Shown: positions 17,383-25,580 of the stretch, piece by piece
How positions within the stretch are numbered: the stretch's first letter is position 1
Layout: every line of letters begins with the position of its first letter
Assembly (NCBI RefSeq): GCF_018324205.1
Contig: NZ_AP023356.1
Location: 4,667,501 to 4,731,500 of the forward strand
Direction: 5' to 3'
From: Actinoplanes ianthinogenes
GTDB lineage: Bacteria > Actinomycetota > Actinomycetes > Mycobacteriales > Micromonosporaceae
Length of the DNA: 64,000 nt
Made by a program: the position numbers and the translations under genes
Notes under the pieces: model-generated
The model's database searches: none
The model's input: the letters and a program-made list of their open reading frames with translations, nothing else
What the model was told of the DNA's origin: nothing

Positions 17383-18114
17383 ATGACATACATTGCTGGC
17401 GTGACTTACCGGGACGTTCCGTCCGGCGGCACCGGCGCGGGCGATTCCGTGCCGAGTGACGCCGAGCTGGTGCGTGCCCACGTGGCGGGCGACCCACAGG
17501 CGTTCGGCGAGCTGGTCCGGCGGCACCGGGACCGGCTCTGGGCGGTGGCCCTGCGCACCGTCGGGGACCGTGAGGAGGCCGCCGACGCGGTGCAGGACGC
17601 GCTGCTGTCGGCGCACCGCGCGGCCGCCGGGTTCCGTGGTGACTCGGCGGTCACCACCTGGCTGCACCGCATCGTGGTGAACGCCTGCCTGGACCGGATC
17701 CGGCGGCGGCAGGCGCACCCGACCGTGCCGCTGCCGGACGGCTCCCGGCCCGGCGACGAGCACCCGTCCCGCCCGGAGCCGGCCGCACCCGCCCCCGACC
17801 AGGACACCGTGCTGGTGGTCCGGGAGGCGCTGGCCGCCCTGCCGGTCGAGCAGCGGTCCGCGATCGTGCTGGTCGACGTGCAGGGCTACGGCGTGGCCGA
17901 GGCGGCCGAGATCCTCGGGGTCGCCGAGGGCACGGTGAAGAGCCGCTGTGCCCGCGGCCGGGCCCGGATGGCGCTGGCGCTGCGTGACCTTCGCGGCGGG
18001 CCGTCGAGTGAGCCGGGGCACCATGGGAACCGGAGCGGCGCCCGCGACGTCCCATCCAGGTCGGGCGCGGTGATCCCGCTACCGACCGGGCGTGAGGGGA
18101 GGGACCAGCGGTGA
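17383..18114 (+). CDS. sigM: RNA polymerase sigma factor SigM (ECF)
   Basis: The 243-residue ECF sigma factor has region 2 at about 28-95 ('FGELVRRHRDRLWAVALRTV', 'DAVQDALLSAHRAA') and region 4 at about 150-205 ('LPVEQRSAIVLVDVQGYGVA', 'GVAEGTVKSRCARGRARM'). It has a Pro-rich linker and a tail of about 40 residues. Position between murJ/pseudokinase and trxB matches SigM of mycobacteria (Rv3911). ATG 17383 is taken as start; GTG 17401 is possible and neither has a strong ribosome binding site. Its stop overlaps the next gene by GTGA, typical of a sigma/anti-sigma pair. Confidence 0.9.
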   Translation: MTYIAGVTYRDVPSGGTGAGDSVPSDAELVRAHVAGDPQAFGELVRRHRDRLWAVALRTVGDREEAADAVQDALLSAHRAAAGFRGDSAVTTWLHRIVVNACLDRIRRRQAHPTVPLPDGSRPGDEHPSRPEPAAPAPDQDTVLVVREALAALPVEQRSAIVLVDVQGYGVAEAAEILGVAEGTVKSRCARGRARMALALRDLRGGPSSEPGHHGNRSGARDVPSRSGAVIPLPTGREGRDQR

Positions 18115-18974
18115 CCGGCGCCGAGTTCGACGGGGTCGACATCGACCTGCTGGCCGACTATGTCGGTGGCGCCCTCGACGGCACCCCGGAGTCGGAGCGG
18201 GTGGCCGCCCTGATCGCCGGCGAGCCCGCGTGGCAGGAGGCCTACGCGCTGCTCGCGCCGGAGATGGCCGCCGTCGGCGCGCTGCTCGGCGATCTGCCGG
18301 TGGAGCCGATGCCGGCCGACGTGGTGGCCCGCCTGGACGCCGCGCTCGCCACGGCGGGCGGCCCGGTGGCGACCGTCACGGTGGACGAGGCGGCTCCGGG
18401 CGTACCGAAATCGGTCTCTGATCTTGATGTGCGGCGCCGCAAGCGCGGCCGCCACCGGTGGTTGCGGATCGCCGCGCCGATCGGGATCGCCGCGGGCGCG
18501 GTCGCCTTCCTGGGGTACGGATTGGCCGGTCCCGAGTCGGCCTCCGACGACGCCGGCTCCTCGGCCGCCGCACCGGCCGCCGGCGAGGCCATGGTCAACG
18601 CGATCCCGGCCCTGACCATGACCAGCGGCCTCGACTACACCCTGGGCACGCTGGGGCAGACCCTGAAACGGGCCACCGACACGCCACGCACCATGGCGTC
18701 CGAGGATTCCGCGGGCATCAACGCGGCCGACGAGCAGGGGCTGGCCCGGCTGCGCGCCCCGGCCGCGCTGCTGGACTGCCTGAACGCGATCGCCGCGGAG
18801 AACGGCGCCGGCCCGATCACCACCGAGTCGGCCGACTACGCCCGGTTCGAGGGACAGGAGGCGCTGGTGGTCCGGTTCACCGCGGACAACGGCGCGTGGG
18901 CGTGGGCCAGCGGCGCCGACTGCGGTTTGGCTGGTGGCGGCGCGGACACCCTCGGCAAGGTGCCGGTACGCTGA
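18111..18974 (+). CDS. Anti-sigma factor candidate for SigM (RsmA-like)
   Basis: The 287-residue protein has a cytoplasmic acidic helical part (1-110; 'IDLLADYVGGALDGTPESER' resembles the start of anti-sigma domains), a single membrane span at about 118-139, and an exported domain of about 145 residues with two cysteines. It lacks the HxxxCxxC zinc anti-sigma motif. Overlap with sigM and topology support the anti-sigma role, as for Rv3912. The signal it senses is unknown. Confidence 0.82.
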   Translation: MTGAEFDGVDIDLLADYVGGALDGTPESERVAALIAGEPAWQEAYALLAPEMAAVGALLGDLPVEPMPADVVARLDAALATAGGPVATVTVDEAAPGVPKSVSDLDVRRRKRGRHRWLRIAAPIGIAAGAVAFLGYGLAGPESASDDAGSSAAAPAAGEAMVNAIPALTMTSGLDYTLGTLGQTLKRATDTPRTMASEDSAGINAADEQGLARLRAPAALLDCLNAIAAENGAGPITTESADYARFEGQEALVVRFTADNGAWAWASGADCGLAGGGADTLGKVPVR

Positions 18975-19011
18975 ACGCCACCCCGTGAGGTCCGACACGA
19001 GCCGGGACCTG

Positions 19012-19039
19012 GGGAATGGTGAATGCCTAGCATGGCGTT
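19012..19039 (+). promoter_or_regulatory. SigR/SigH-type promoter of trxB-trxA
   Basis: GGGAAT and GTT separated by 19 bases match the thiol-stress promoter consensus (GGGAAT-N18/19-GTT) recognised by SigR in Streptomyces and SigH in mycobacteria, whose known targets include trxBA. It lies 36 bases before the trxB start, so disulfide-stress induction is likely. Confidence 0.65.
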
Positions 19040-19075
19040 CTACCGGGCGTACACACCAATCTTGAGGAGTCGGCA

Positions 19076-20035
19076 GTGGACGAGGTCCGCAATCTGATCA
19101 TCATCGGTTCGGGACCGTCCGGGTACACGGCCGCGTTGTATGCCGCGCGCGCCAGCCTCAAGCCTCTGGTGATCGAGGGTGTGCAGTCCGGTGGCGCCCT
19201 GATGACCACCACCGAGGTGGAGAACTTCCCCGGTCACCGCGACGGCATCATGGGCCCGGAGCTCATGGACAACATGCGCGCCCAGGCGGAGAAGTTCGGG
19301 GCCGAGTTCATCACCGACGACGTCACCCGGGTCGAGCTGACCGACAAGCCGACCGAGGCCGGCACCGAGGGCCTCAAGACCGTGTGGGTCGGCGACCAGC
19401 AGTTCTTCGCCCGCGCCGTGATCCTGGCGACCGGCTCCGCGTGGCGCCCGATCGGTGTGCCCGGCGAGCAGGAGCTGCTCGGCCACGGTGTCTCGTCCTG
19501 TGCCACCTGTGACGGCTTCTTCTTCCGCGGTCACCACATCGTGGTGGTCGGCGGCGGCGACTCGGCGATGGAGGAGGCCACGTTCCTCACCCGGTTCGCC
19601 GAGAGCGTGACCATCGTGCACCGCCGCGACTCGTTCCGCGCCAGCAAGGTCATGCAGAAGCGCGCGTTGGAGAACGAGAAGATCAAGGTCGAGTGGAACT
19701 CGGTCGTCGAGGAGATCCTGGGCGACGACGGCAAGGTCGTCGGCGTCCGGCTGAAGAACGTGCAGTCCGGCGAGAGCAAGGTGCTCGACGTGACCGGCGT
19801 GTTCGTGGCGATCGGTCACGACCCGCGCAGCGAGCTGTTCAAGGGCCAGGTCGAGCTGGACGACGAGGGCTATGTGAAGGTGGACTCGCCCAGCACCCGG
19901 ACCAACATCCCCGGCGTGTTCGCCGCCGGTGACCTGGTCGACCACACGTACCGGCAGGCCATCACCGCCTCCGGCACCGGCTGTGCCGCGGCGCTGGACG
20001 CCGAGCGCTTCATCGCTTCATTCGTAGAGCTGTAA
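19076..20035 (+). CDS. trxB: Thioredoxin-disulfide reductase
   Basis: NADPH-dependent flavoenzyme that reduces thioredoxin in the cytoplasm. GTG 19076 follows GAGGAG. At 319 residues it has the bacterial low-molecular-weight length. FAD motif GSGPSG is at 11-16, the redox CATC at Cys142-Cys145, the NADPH motif 'VVVGGGDSAMEEA' in the middle, and the C-terminal FAD motif 'GVFAAGDLVDHTYRQ'. trxA starts 16 bases downstream in the same operon. Confidence 0.97.
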   Translation: MDEVRNLIIIGSGPSGYTAALYAARASLKPLVIEGVQSGGALMTTTEVENFPGHRDGIMGPELMDNMRAQAEKFGAEFITDDVTRVELTDKPTEAGTEGLKTVWVGDQQFFARAVILATGSAWRPIGVPGEQELLGHGVSSCATCDGFFFRGHHIVVVGGGDSAMEEATFLTRFAESVTIVHRRDSFRASKVMQKRALENEKIKVEWNSVVEEILGDDGKVVGVRLKNVQSGESKVLDVTGVFVAIGHDPRSELFKGQVELDDEGYVKVDSPSTRTNIPGVFAAGDLVDHTYRQAITASGTGCAAALDAERFIASFVEL

Positions 20036-20051
20036 GACCGGGAGGGTCCAC

Positions 20052-20369
20052 GTGAAGGTCGTCACCGACAAGACGTTCGCCACCGACGTGCTGGAGTCCG
20101 ACAAGCCTGTGCTGGTGGACTTCTGGGCCGAGTGGTGCGTCCCGTGCAAGAAGGTCGACCCGCTGCTCGCCGAGATCGCCGACTCGGAGCTGGGCTCGCA
20201 GGTGGAGATCGTCAAGGTCAACATCGACGAGAACCCGCAGACCGCGCTCGCCTACCAGGTGATGTCGGTGCCGACCCTGGCCATCTTCAAGGGCGGCGAG
20301 CGGGTCAATCTGGTGACCGGCGCCAAGCCGAAGAGTTTCCTGGTCAACTTCATCGAGTCGGCACTCTGA
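20052..20369 (+). CDS. trxA: Thioredoxin
   Basis: A 105-residue cytoplasmic dithiol reductant with Trp-Cys-Val-Pro-Cys at 28-32 (the usual Gly of WCGPC is Val, which can shift the redox potential) and the cis-proline in 'SVPTLAIF'. GTG start behind GGGAGGG. It is co-transcribed with trxB and closed by the terminator at 20381. Confidence 0.97.
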   Translation: MKVVTDKTFATDVLESDKPVLVDFWAEWCVPCKKVDPLLAEIADSELGSQVEIVKVNIDENPQTALAYQVMSVPTLAIFKGGERVNLVTGAKPKSFLVNFIESAL

Positions 20370-20380
20370 CCGACGTTCGA

Positions 20381-20417
20381 AACCCCGCGTCCGCAGTCGG
20401 ACGCGGGGTTCTCTTTG
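20381..20417 (+). terminator. Terminator after trxA
   Basis: A perfect 13-bp stem AACCCCGCGTCCG / CGGACGCGGGGTT with loop CAGT is followed by a short T-rich stretch, 11 bases past the stop. Confidence 0.9.
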
Positions 20418-20471
20418 TGCCCCGGAGTACGCTCCGGAAGGTCGTCCCTTCTCGCCCCTAGGGAGTCGTGA

Positions 20472-21623
20472 GTGCGGTCCATCCGACGCGGAGACACCGG
20501 CCCTGCCGTTTCCGAGATCCGGTCGATCCTGGCCGGCCTGGAGTTGCTCGCCGACCGTGAGCCGGACCTCTTCGACGAGAGCGTGGAGGATGCGGTCCGG
20601 GCGTTCCAGCAGAGCCGTGGGCTCGGCGTGGACGGCATGGTCGGCGACGAGACGTGGGGCGCGCTGGACGGCGCCCGCTGGCGACTCGGCTCGCGCACGC
20701 TGTTCCACTCGGTGCCCGGCGCGCTGGTCGGCGAGGACGTCCGGGCGTTGCAGGAGCGCCTGCTGGAGATGGGCTACGACACCGGTCGCCCGGACTCCAT
20801 CTACGGCGCCCGCACCGCTCGCGCGGTCGCCCAGTTCCAGCGCGAGGTGGGCCTGGTCCAGGACGGTTCGGTCGGCCCGCAGACGATGAAGGCGCTGCGC
20901 CGGCTCGGTCGCAAGGTGGTCGGCGGCCGCCCGCAGTGGCTGCGCGAGGCCGAGGCGTTCCGGCAGTCCGGGCCCAACCTGGTGGGCAAGACCATCGTGA
21001 TCGATCCCGGACACGGTGGCGGCGACGACACCGGCGTGGTGGTGCCCGACGGGCCGCTCCGCTGGACCGAGGCCGACCTGGTGTTCGACCTGGCCGCCCG
21101 CCTGGAGGGCCGGCTGGCCGCGGCCGGCATGCGGGTGCACCTGACCCGCGGACCGCAGCCCGCCGAGGCGATGAGCGGCTCCGCGCGGGCCGCGCTGGCC
21201 AACAGTCTCGGTGCTGACCTGCTGATCTCGCTGCACCTGGACGGCGTCGACTCGCCGGCGGCCGAGGGCGTGGCGACCTATCACTACGGCACCGGCAGCG
21301 GGCTGAGCAGCACGGTCGGCGAGCGCCTGGCCGCGCTGGTGCAGCGCGAGATCGTGGTGCGCACCGGGATGCACGACTGCCGCACCCACGCCAAGACCTG
21401 GGACCTGCTGCGCCTGACCCGGATGCCGACGGTCCGGGTCGACCTGGGTTACCTGACGTCGCCGGCCGACCGGGAGCGGCTGATCGACCCGATGTTCCGG
21501 GAGCAGATCGTCGAGGCGATCCTGGCCGCGGTGCAGCGGATGTATTTCCCGGTGGAGCGGGACGTGCCGACCGGGTCGATCGACGTGCGGCAGCTGCGGA
21601 TGGCGCTGGCCGAGCGGGGCTAG
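20472..21623 (+). CDS. cwlM: CwlM-like peptidoglycan-binding amidase-fold protein
   Basis: The 383-residue protein begins at GTG 20472. Two PG_binding_1 domains (about 8-65 and 85-145) precede an Amidase_3 domain (about 172-365). Zinc ligands H181 (DPGHGG), E200 and H255 (SLHLD) are present, but the usual catalytic Glu before the G-(F/Y)-L motif is Asp (D324 in RVDLGYLT). There is no signal peptide or membrane span, so it should stay in the cytoplasm. That fits mycobacterial CwlM (Rv3915), a non-lytic regulator of peptidoglycan precursor synthesis, which occupies this same place after trxA. Confidence 0.88.
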   Translation: MRSIRRGDTGPAVSEIRSILAGLELLADREPDLFDESVEDAVRAFQQSRGLGVDGMVGDETWGALDGARWRLGSRTLFHSVPGALVGEDVRALQERLLEMGYDTGRPDSIYGARTARAVAQFQREVGLVQDGSVGPQTMKALRRLGRKVVGGRPQWLREAEAFRQSGPNLVGKTIVIDPGHGGGDDTGVVVPDGPLRWTEADLVFDLAARLEGRLAAAGMRVHLTRGPQPAEAMSGSARAALANSLGADLLISLHLDGVDSPAAEGVATYHYGTGSGLSSTVGERLAALVQREIVVRTGMHDCRTHAKTWDLLRLTRMPTVRVDLGYLTSPADRERLIDPMFREQIVEAILAAVQRMYFPVERDVPTGSIDVRQLRMALAERG

Positions 21624-21626
21624 TTC

Positions 21627-22277
21627 CTAGTTCTCCATCGAGCTGGTCGCCGGCATCGGGCGGAGGAGCTTCTCCGGGCTCATCGAGCCGAGGAGCTTCT
21701 CCAGCGCGTACTCCACATCCGACTTCCAGGACAGCGCGGTGCGCAGCTCGAGCCGCAACCGGGGATAGCGCGGGTGCGGCCGGACCGTCTTGAAGCCCAC
21801 CGACAGGAAGAAGTCGACCGGGGCGACGCAGGCCCCCTCCTTCTCCTCGTCGGGCTTGGCGTCGCCGAACGCCTCGATCGCCTTGATCCCGCGCTTGGTG
21901 AGGTCCCGGGCGACGCCCTGCACCAGCATCCGGCCCAGGCCGCCGCCGACGAACGCGGGCACCACCTTGGCGGTGGTGAGCAGAGCGGCGTCGGCGCTGA
22001 CCGGGGAGGTGGGGAAGGCCATCGAACGAGGGACGTAGGCGGGTGGGGCGTACATCACGAAACCGGCCGGCATGCCGTCGACGTAGACCAGCTTCCCGCA
22101 GGAGCCCCACTCCAGGAGCGTCTGGGAGACCCACGCCTCCTTGTCCAGCCCCGGGTCGCCGGTGGCGCAGGCCCGCTCGGCGGAGACCGGGTCAAGCTCC
22201 CAATACACACACTGCCGACACGGCCGGGGCAGGTCCTCGAGGGTGTCGAGGGTGAGATTGACCAGGCGTCGCGACAT
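21627..22277 (-). CDS. GNAT family N-acetyltransferase
   Basis: In this 216-residue protein, residues 50-170 carry a GNAT core with the acetyl-CoA loop 'VVPAFVGGGLGRMLVQGVAR'. The N-terminus has a cysteine cluster (Cys20, Cys23, Cys37, from 'RPCRQCVYWELDP'), unusual for the family and perhaps metal-binding. Orthologous position is Rv3916c, between cwlM and parB. The stop faces that of cwlM across 3 bases, so the genes are tightly convergent. The acceptor substrate is unknown. Confidence 0.88.
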   Translation of the reverse strand: MSRRLVNLTLDTLEDLPRPCRQCVYWELDPVSAERACATGDPGLDKEAWVSQTLLEWGSCGKLVYVDGMPAGFVMYAPPAYVPRSMAFPTSPVSADAALLTTAKVVPAFVGGGLGRMLVQGVARDLTKRGIKAIEAFGDAKPDEEKEGACVAPVDFFLSVGFKTVRPHPRYPRLRLELRTALSWKSDVEYALEKLLGSMSPEKLLRPMPATSSMEN

Positions 22278-22429
22278 CGGCGAACTCCCCGCACGGAGAC
22301 ACGGACCGGGCCGCAGCGTCCGCGCCCTGGAAAAGCGTACGTCGTAGCACCCATGAACGGGAGCAGTCGTGGATGTCTCCGCCGATTAGGCTGGTCCCAG
22401 TTTCCGCTCTTCCTCTGGGGGTGACCCGC

Positions 22430-23728
22430 ATGACCGGTACCACTCAAGACGATTACACCGATCGGTACGCGCGGAGGGTTCGTGGGATGACCACGTCCGA
22501 GATCCGCGCCCTGTTCGCCGTCGCCAGCCGGCCCGAGGTGGTGTCGCTGGCCGGCGGCTCGCCCTACATCGCCGCCCTGCCGCTCGACGCGGTCGGCCAG
22601 ATGCTCAACGAGCTCGGCTCGACCCACGGCGCGACCAGCCTTCAGTACGGCATCGGCCAGGGCACCATCGAGCTGCGTGAGCGCATCTGCGAGGTGATGG
22701 CCCTCTCCGGCATCCACAACGCCTCCCCCGACGACGTGGTCGTCACGGTGGGTGGCCAGCAGGCCCTCGATCTGCTGGCCCGGCTGTTCCTCGACCCGGG
22801 CGACGTGGTGCTCGCCGAGGGGCCGACCTACGTCGGCGCACTCGGCGTCCTCCAAGCCGCCCAGGCACAGGTACGCCACGTGGCCATGGACGAGGCAGGG
22901 CTGATCCCGGAGGCACTGGAGGAGGCCATCGCGGCCAACCCCCGGGCGAAATTCCTCTACACCATCCCCACGTTCCAGAACCCGGCCGGCGTCACCCTCT
23001 CCGAGGAGCGGCGCGAGCGGGTGCTGGACATCTGCGAGCGCGCCGGGCTGCTGGTGATCGAGGACGATCCGTACGGGATGCTCTCGTTCGAGGGCGACGC
23101 CCCGCGGCCGCTGCGGGCCCGGCGCCGCGACGGCGTCTTCTACTGCAGCACGTTCTCCAAGACGTTCGCCCCGGGTCTGCGGGTCGGCTGGATCCTCGCC
23201 CCGCACGCCGTGCGGGACAAGCTGGTGATGATGAGCGAGGCGAACGTGCTCTGCCCGAGCGCGTTCGCCCAGGGCGCCGTCACGCAGTACCTGACGACCA
23301 TGCCGTGGCGCGAGCAGATCAAGGTGTACCGGGAGATCTACCGCGAGCGCCGGGACGCGTTGCTGAGCGCGCTGACCGACCTGATGCCGGCCGGCACCAC
23401 CTGGACCCGCCCAGCCGGTGGCCTGTTCGTCTGGGCCACCCTGCCCGAGGGTCTCGACTCCAAGGCGATGATGCCGCGGGCCATCGCCGCCCGGGTCGCC
23501 TACGTGCCCGGAACGGGCTTCTACGCCGACGGGACCGGCCGGGGCAACATGCGGCTCAACTTCTCGTTCTCCGCCCCGGAGCGGCTGCGTGAGGGCGTGC
23601 GGCGGCTGTCCGGGGTGATGGAGCAGGAGATCGCCATGCGCGCGGTCTTCGGCGGCTCCGCCGCCATCGCGTCCCAGCGCCGCCGTGGTCCGGCCGCTGC
23701 GGACGCCCCCGGACCCGACTTGGCATGA
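22430..23728 (+). CDS. PLP-dependent aminotransferase (class I/II, 2-aminoadipate aminotransferase/MocR-core type)
   Basis: The ATG at 22430 behind GGGGGTGA gives 432 residues; an ATG 19 codons upstream is less likely. It is a fold-type I enzyme with substrate-loop 'SLAGGSPYIAALP', EDDPY at 211-215 and the Schiff-base lysine in STFSKTFAPGLRVGW at K244. It has no DNA-binding domain, so it is an enzyme rather than a MocR regulator. It overlaps the ATP-grasp ligase gene by ATGA, suggesting that the two act on one pathway, possibly making an amino acid and ligating it. Confidence 0.9.
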   Translation: MTGTTQDDYTDRYARRVRGMTTSEIRALFAVASRPEVVSLAGGSPYIAALPLDAVGQMLNELGSTHGATSLQYGIGQGTIELRERICEVMALSGIHNASPDDVVVTVGGQQALDLLARLFLDPGDVVLAEGPTYVGALGVLQAAQAQVRHVAMDEAGLIPEALEEAIAANPRAKFLYTIPTFQNPAGVTLSEERRERVLDICERAGLLVIEDDPYGMLSFEGDAPRPLRARRRDGVFYCSTFSKTFAPGLRVGWILAPHAVRDKLVMMSEANVLCPSAFAQGAVTQYLTTMPWREQIKVYREIYRERRDALLSALTDLMPAGTTWTRPAGGLFVWATLPEGLDSKAMMPRAIAARVAYVPGTGFYADGTGRGNMRLNFSFSAPERLREGVRRLSGVMEQEIAMRAVFGGSAAIASQRRRGPAAADAPGPDLA

Positions 23729-24696
23729 TCACCCCTATGGGTACGCGTGACGAGTTGCGAGTGCTGGTGCTGGCCGGCGGTCTTTCGTACGAGCGGGACG
23801 TCTCGCTGCGATCGGGCCGCCGGGTCCTGGACGCCCTCCGGTCCACCGGCATGACCGCGGAGCTGCACGACGCCGACGTCTCGCTGCTGCCGGCGTTGCA
23901 GGCCGACCCGCCGGACGCGGTGGTGATCGCGCTGCACGGGGCGACCGGGGAGGACGGCTCGCTGCGAGGGGTGCTCGACCTGTGCGGGGTGCCCTACGTC
24001 GGCGCCGACGCGCGTACCGCCCGGATGGCCTGGGACAAGCCGTCCGCCAAGTCGCGGCTGCGCGAGGCCGGGATCCCGACGCCGGACTGGGTGGCACTGC
24101 CGCACGACCGGTTCTCCGAGTTGGGCGCGGTCGCGGTGCTCGACCGGATCGTGGAGCGGCTCGGTCTGCCGCTGATGGTCAAACCCACCCAGGGCGGTTC
24201 CGGTCTGGGTGCCGCGGTGGTCCGGGACGCGGCGGACCTTCCGGCCGCGATGGTGGGTTGTTTCGCGTACGACTCGACGGCGCTCGTCGAGCAGTACGTC
24301 ACCGGCACCAGCCTGGCCGTCTCGATCGTCGACCTGGGTACCGGGCCGGAGGCGCTGCCGATCGTGGAGATCGTTCCGCGGGACGGGGTGTACGACTACG
24401 CGGCGCGGTACACGGCCGGGCTGACCACCTGGCACGTGCCGGCGCGTCTGGACCCCGCCGTGGCGGCTCGGGTGTCGGAGACGGCGTTGAACGCGTACAA
24501 GGCTCTCGGGCTGCGGGACCTCTCCCGGATCGACGTGATCGTGGCGGAGGGCGGGGAGCCGCAGGTCCTCGGGTGCAACGTGTCGCCGGGGCTGACGGAG
24601 ACCTCGCTGCTGCCGTTGGCGGTGCAGGCCGCTGGGGTGGATCTCGGGGCGGTTCTCGGGGCGTTGGTGGAGCGGGCGGTCGCTCGGGCGAACTGA
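23725..24696 (+). CDS. D-Ala-D-Ala ligase-like ATP-grasp protein
   Basis: The 323-residue protein has the Ddl N-domain signature 'LHGATGEDGSLRGVLD', a VKPTQGGSGLG ATP-grasp loop (152-162), and Asp270 of the first metal site. The second metal motif, normally E-x-N-x-x-PG, reads G283-C-N285-V-S-PG, so the Glu ligand is gone. It may be a ligase with altered metal use or substrate, or a non-catalytic relative; a housekeeping Ddl would be expected elsewhere. It is translationally coupled to the aminotransferase. A second ATG 4 codons in is also possible. A parS site lies 15 bases downstream. Confidence 0.82.
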   Translation: MITPMGTRDELRVLVLAGGLSYERDVSLRSGRRVLDALRSTGMTAELHDADVSLLPALQADPPDAVVIALHGATGEDGSLRGVLDLCGVPYVGADARTARMAWDKPSAKSRLREAGIPTPDWVALPHDRFSELGAVAVLDRIVERLGLPLMVKPTQGGSGLGAAVVRDAADLPAAMVGCFAYDSTALVEQYVTGTSLAVSIVDLGTGPEALPIVEIVPRDGVYDYAARYTAGLTTWHVPARLDPAVAARVSETALNAYKALGLRDLSRIDVIVAEGGEPQVLGCNVSPGLTETSLLPLAVQAAGVDLGAVLGALVERAVARAN

Positions 24697-24710
24697 CCGG
24701 GGCGGTCGGT

Positions 24711-24724
24711 GTTTCACGTGAAAC
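24711..24724. other. parS site (perfect)
   Basis: GTTTCACGTGAAAC, a perfect 14-bp palindrome identical to the core of the actinobacterial ParB binding site, lies between two convergent genes. It is the outermost perfect site on the left of a cluster running to 35862. Confidence 0.92.
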
Positions 24725-24743
24725 GGGGCGCGGCCCTGCCGGG

Positions 24744-25580
24744 TCAGGGGGCGTGCTCGACTCCCTCGATGTCGCCGATCACGCTGGCGAGGCTCGGGGT
24801 GGCGGGCGGGGCCGTCGGCTGCTGAGGAATCGGGGTGCCGTCCGCGGTGGGGGCGGCGCCCGGCGGGCTGCCGGCGGCTGGGGAGTCGGTGTGGCGTACC
24901 CAAGAATCGGCCTGTGGGGCAGCGGCCTGAACGTCGCCCAGCGTCGCCGGGCGGCGCTCCTCCTCGGTTTTGGCGGTCGGGACGGTGAGGGTGGCCGGCG
25001 ACTCCCACTCGATGTGGGCGGGCTCGGCGTTGGCGTGACCGTCGAAGTCGGCCAGCCATGCGGCGACGAGCGCCAGGTTCTCTCGCCACTGCGGCTCGGG
25101 GATGACCGGCAGGATGTCGTCCCAGAGGGACAGGAAGGTGCCCCGCAGTTGCAGCCGGCCGTAGGGGCGGGCGAGGAACCACATGTGCAGGTGCGCCGAG
25201 CCGTCGCCCCAGCGGTTGACGTGCACCCGGGCGACGCCGTCGAGTGAGCGGATCGCTCGCTCCAGGCGGACGGTCATGACACCGAGCTCGGCGGCGAGAA
25301 GGTTGGGGAGGTCGCCGAGGTCGAGGTGGGAGCGGCACTCCAGGATGAGGACCATCGGGAGGCCGGTGGGGCGGTCCATGGCGCGGACGCGCCAGCGCTC
25401 CGAGACCCAGATGTAGGCGTCGTCGGGTGTCCGGCAGGCCACGCAGTCGGAGCCGTCCTCGCCGCTCCGTGGGGGCTCCACCTCCACCGGCGAGGCGAGT
25501 TTCTTGACTCGCATGTCGCCCTCGAAGGGGAACGACGGCCAGCGGGTGAAGTCAGGGAGGGGGGCGGTGTTCTCGGACAC
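24744..25580 (-). CDS. HIT-like (histidine triad-like) domain protein
   Basis: The 278-residue protein has His120 and, ten residues on, 'SAHLHMWFLARP' with His130/His132, a His-x-His pattern like HIT hydrolases or GalT relatives. A Cys46-x-x-Cys49 pair lies near the N-terminus. Residues about 200-278 are a Pro/Ala-rich disordered tail. The family call is moderate because the triad is not in canonical HxHxH form. It is the last gene before a stretch of about 6.1 kb without credible genes. Confidence 0.65.
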   Translation of the reverse strand: MSENTAPLPDFTRWPSFPFEGDMRVKKLASPVEVEPPRSGEDGSDCVACRTPDDAYIWVSERWRVRAMDRPTGLPMVLILECRSHLDLGDLPNLLAAELGVMTVRLERAIRSLDGVARVHVNRWGDGSAHLHMWFLARPYGRLQLRGTFLSLWDDILPVIPEPQWRENLALVAAWLADFDGHANAEPAHIEWESPATLTVPTAKTEEERRPATLGDVQAAAPQADSWVRHTDSPAAGSPPGAAPTADGTPIPQQPTAPPATPSLASVIGDIEGVEHAP

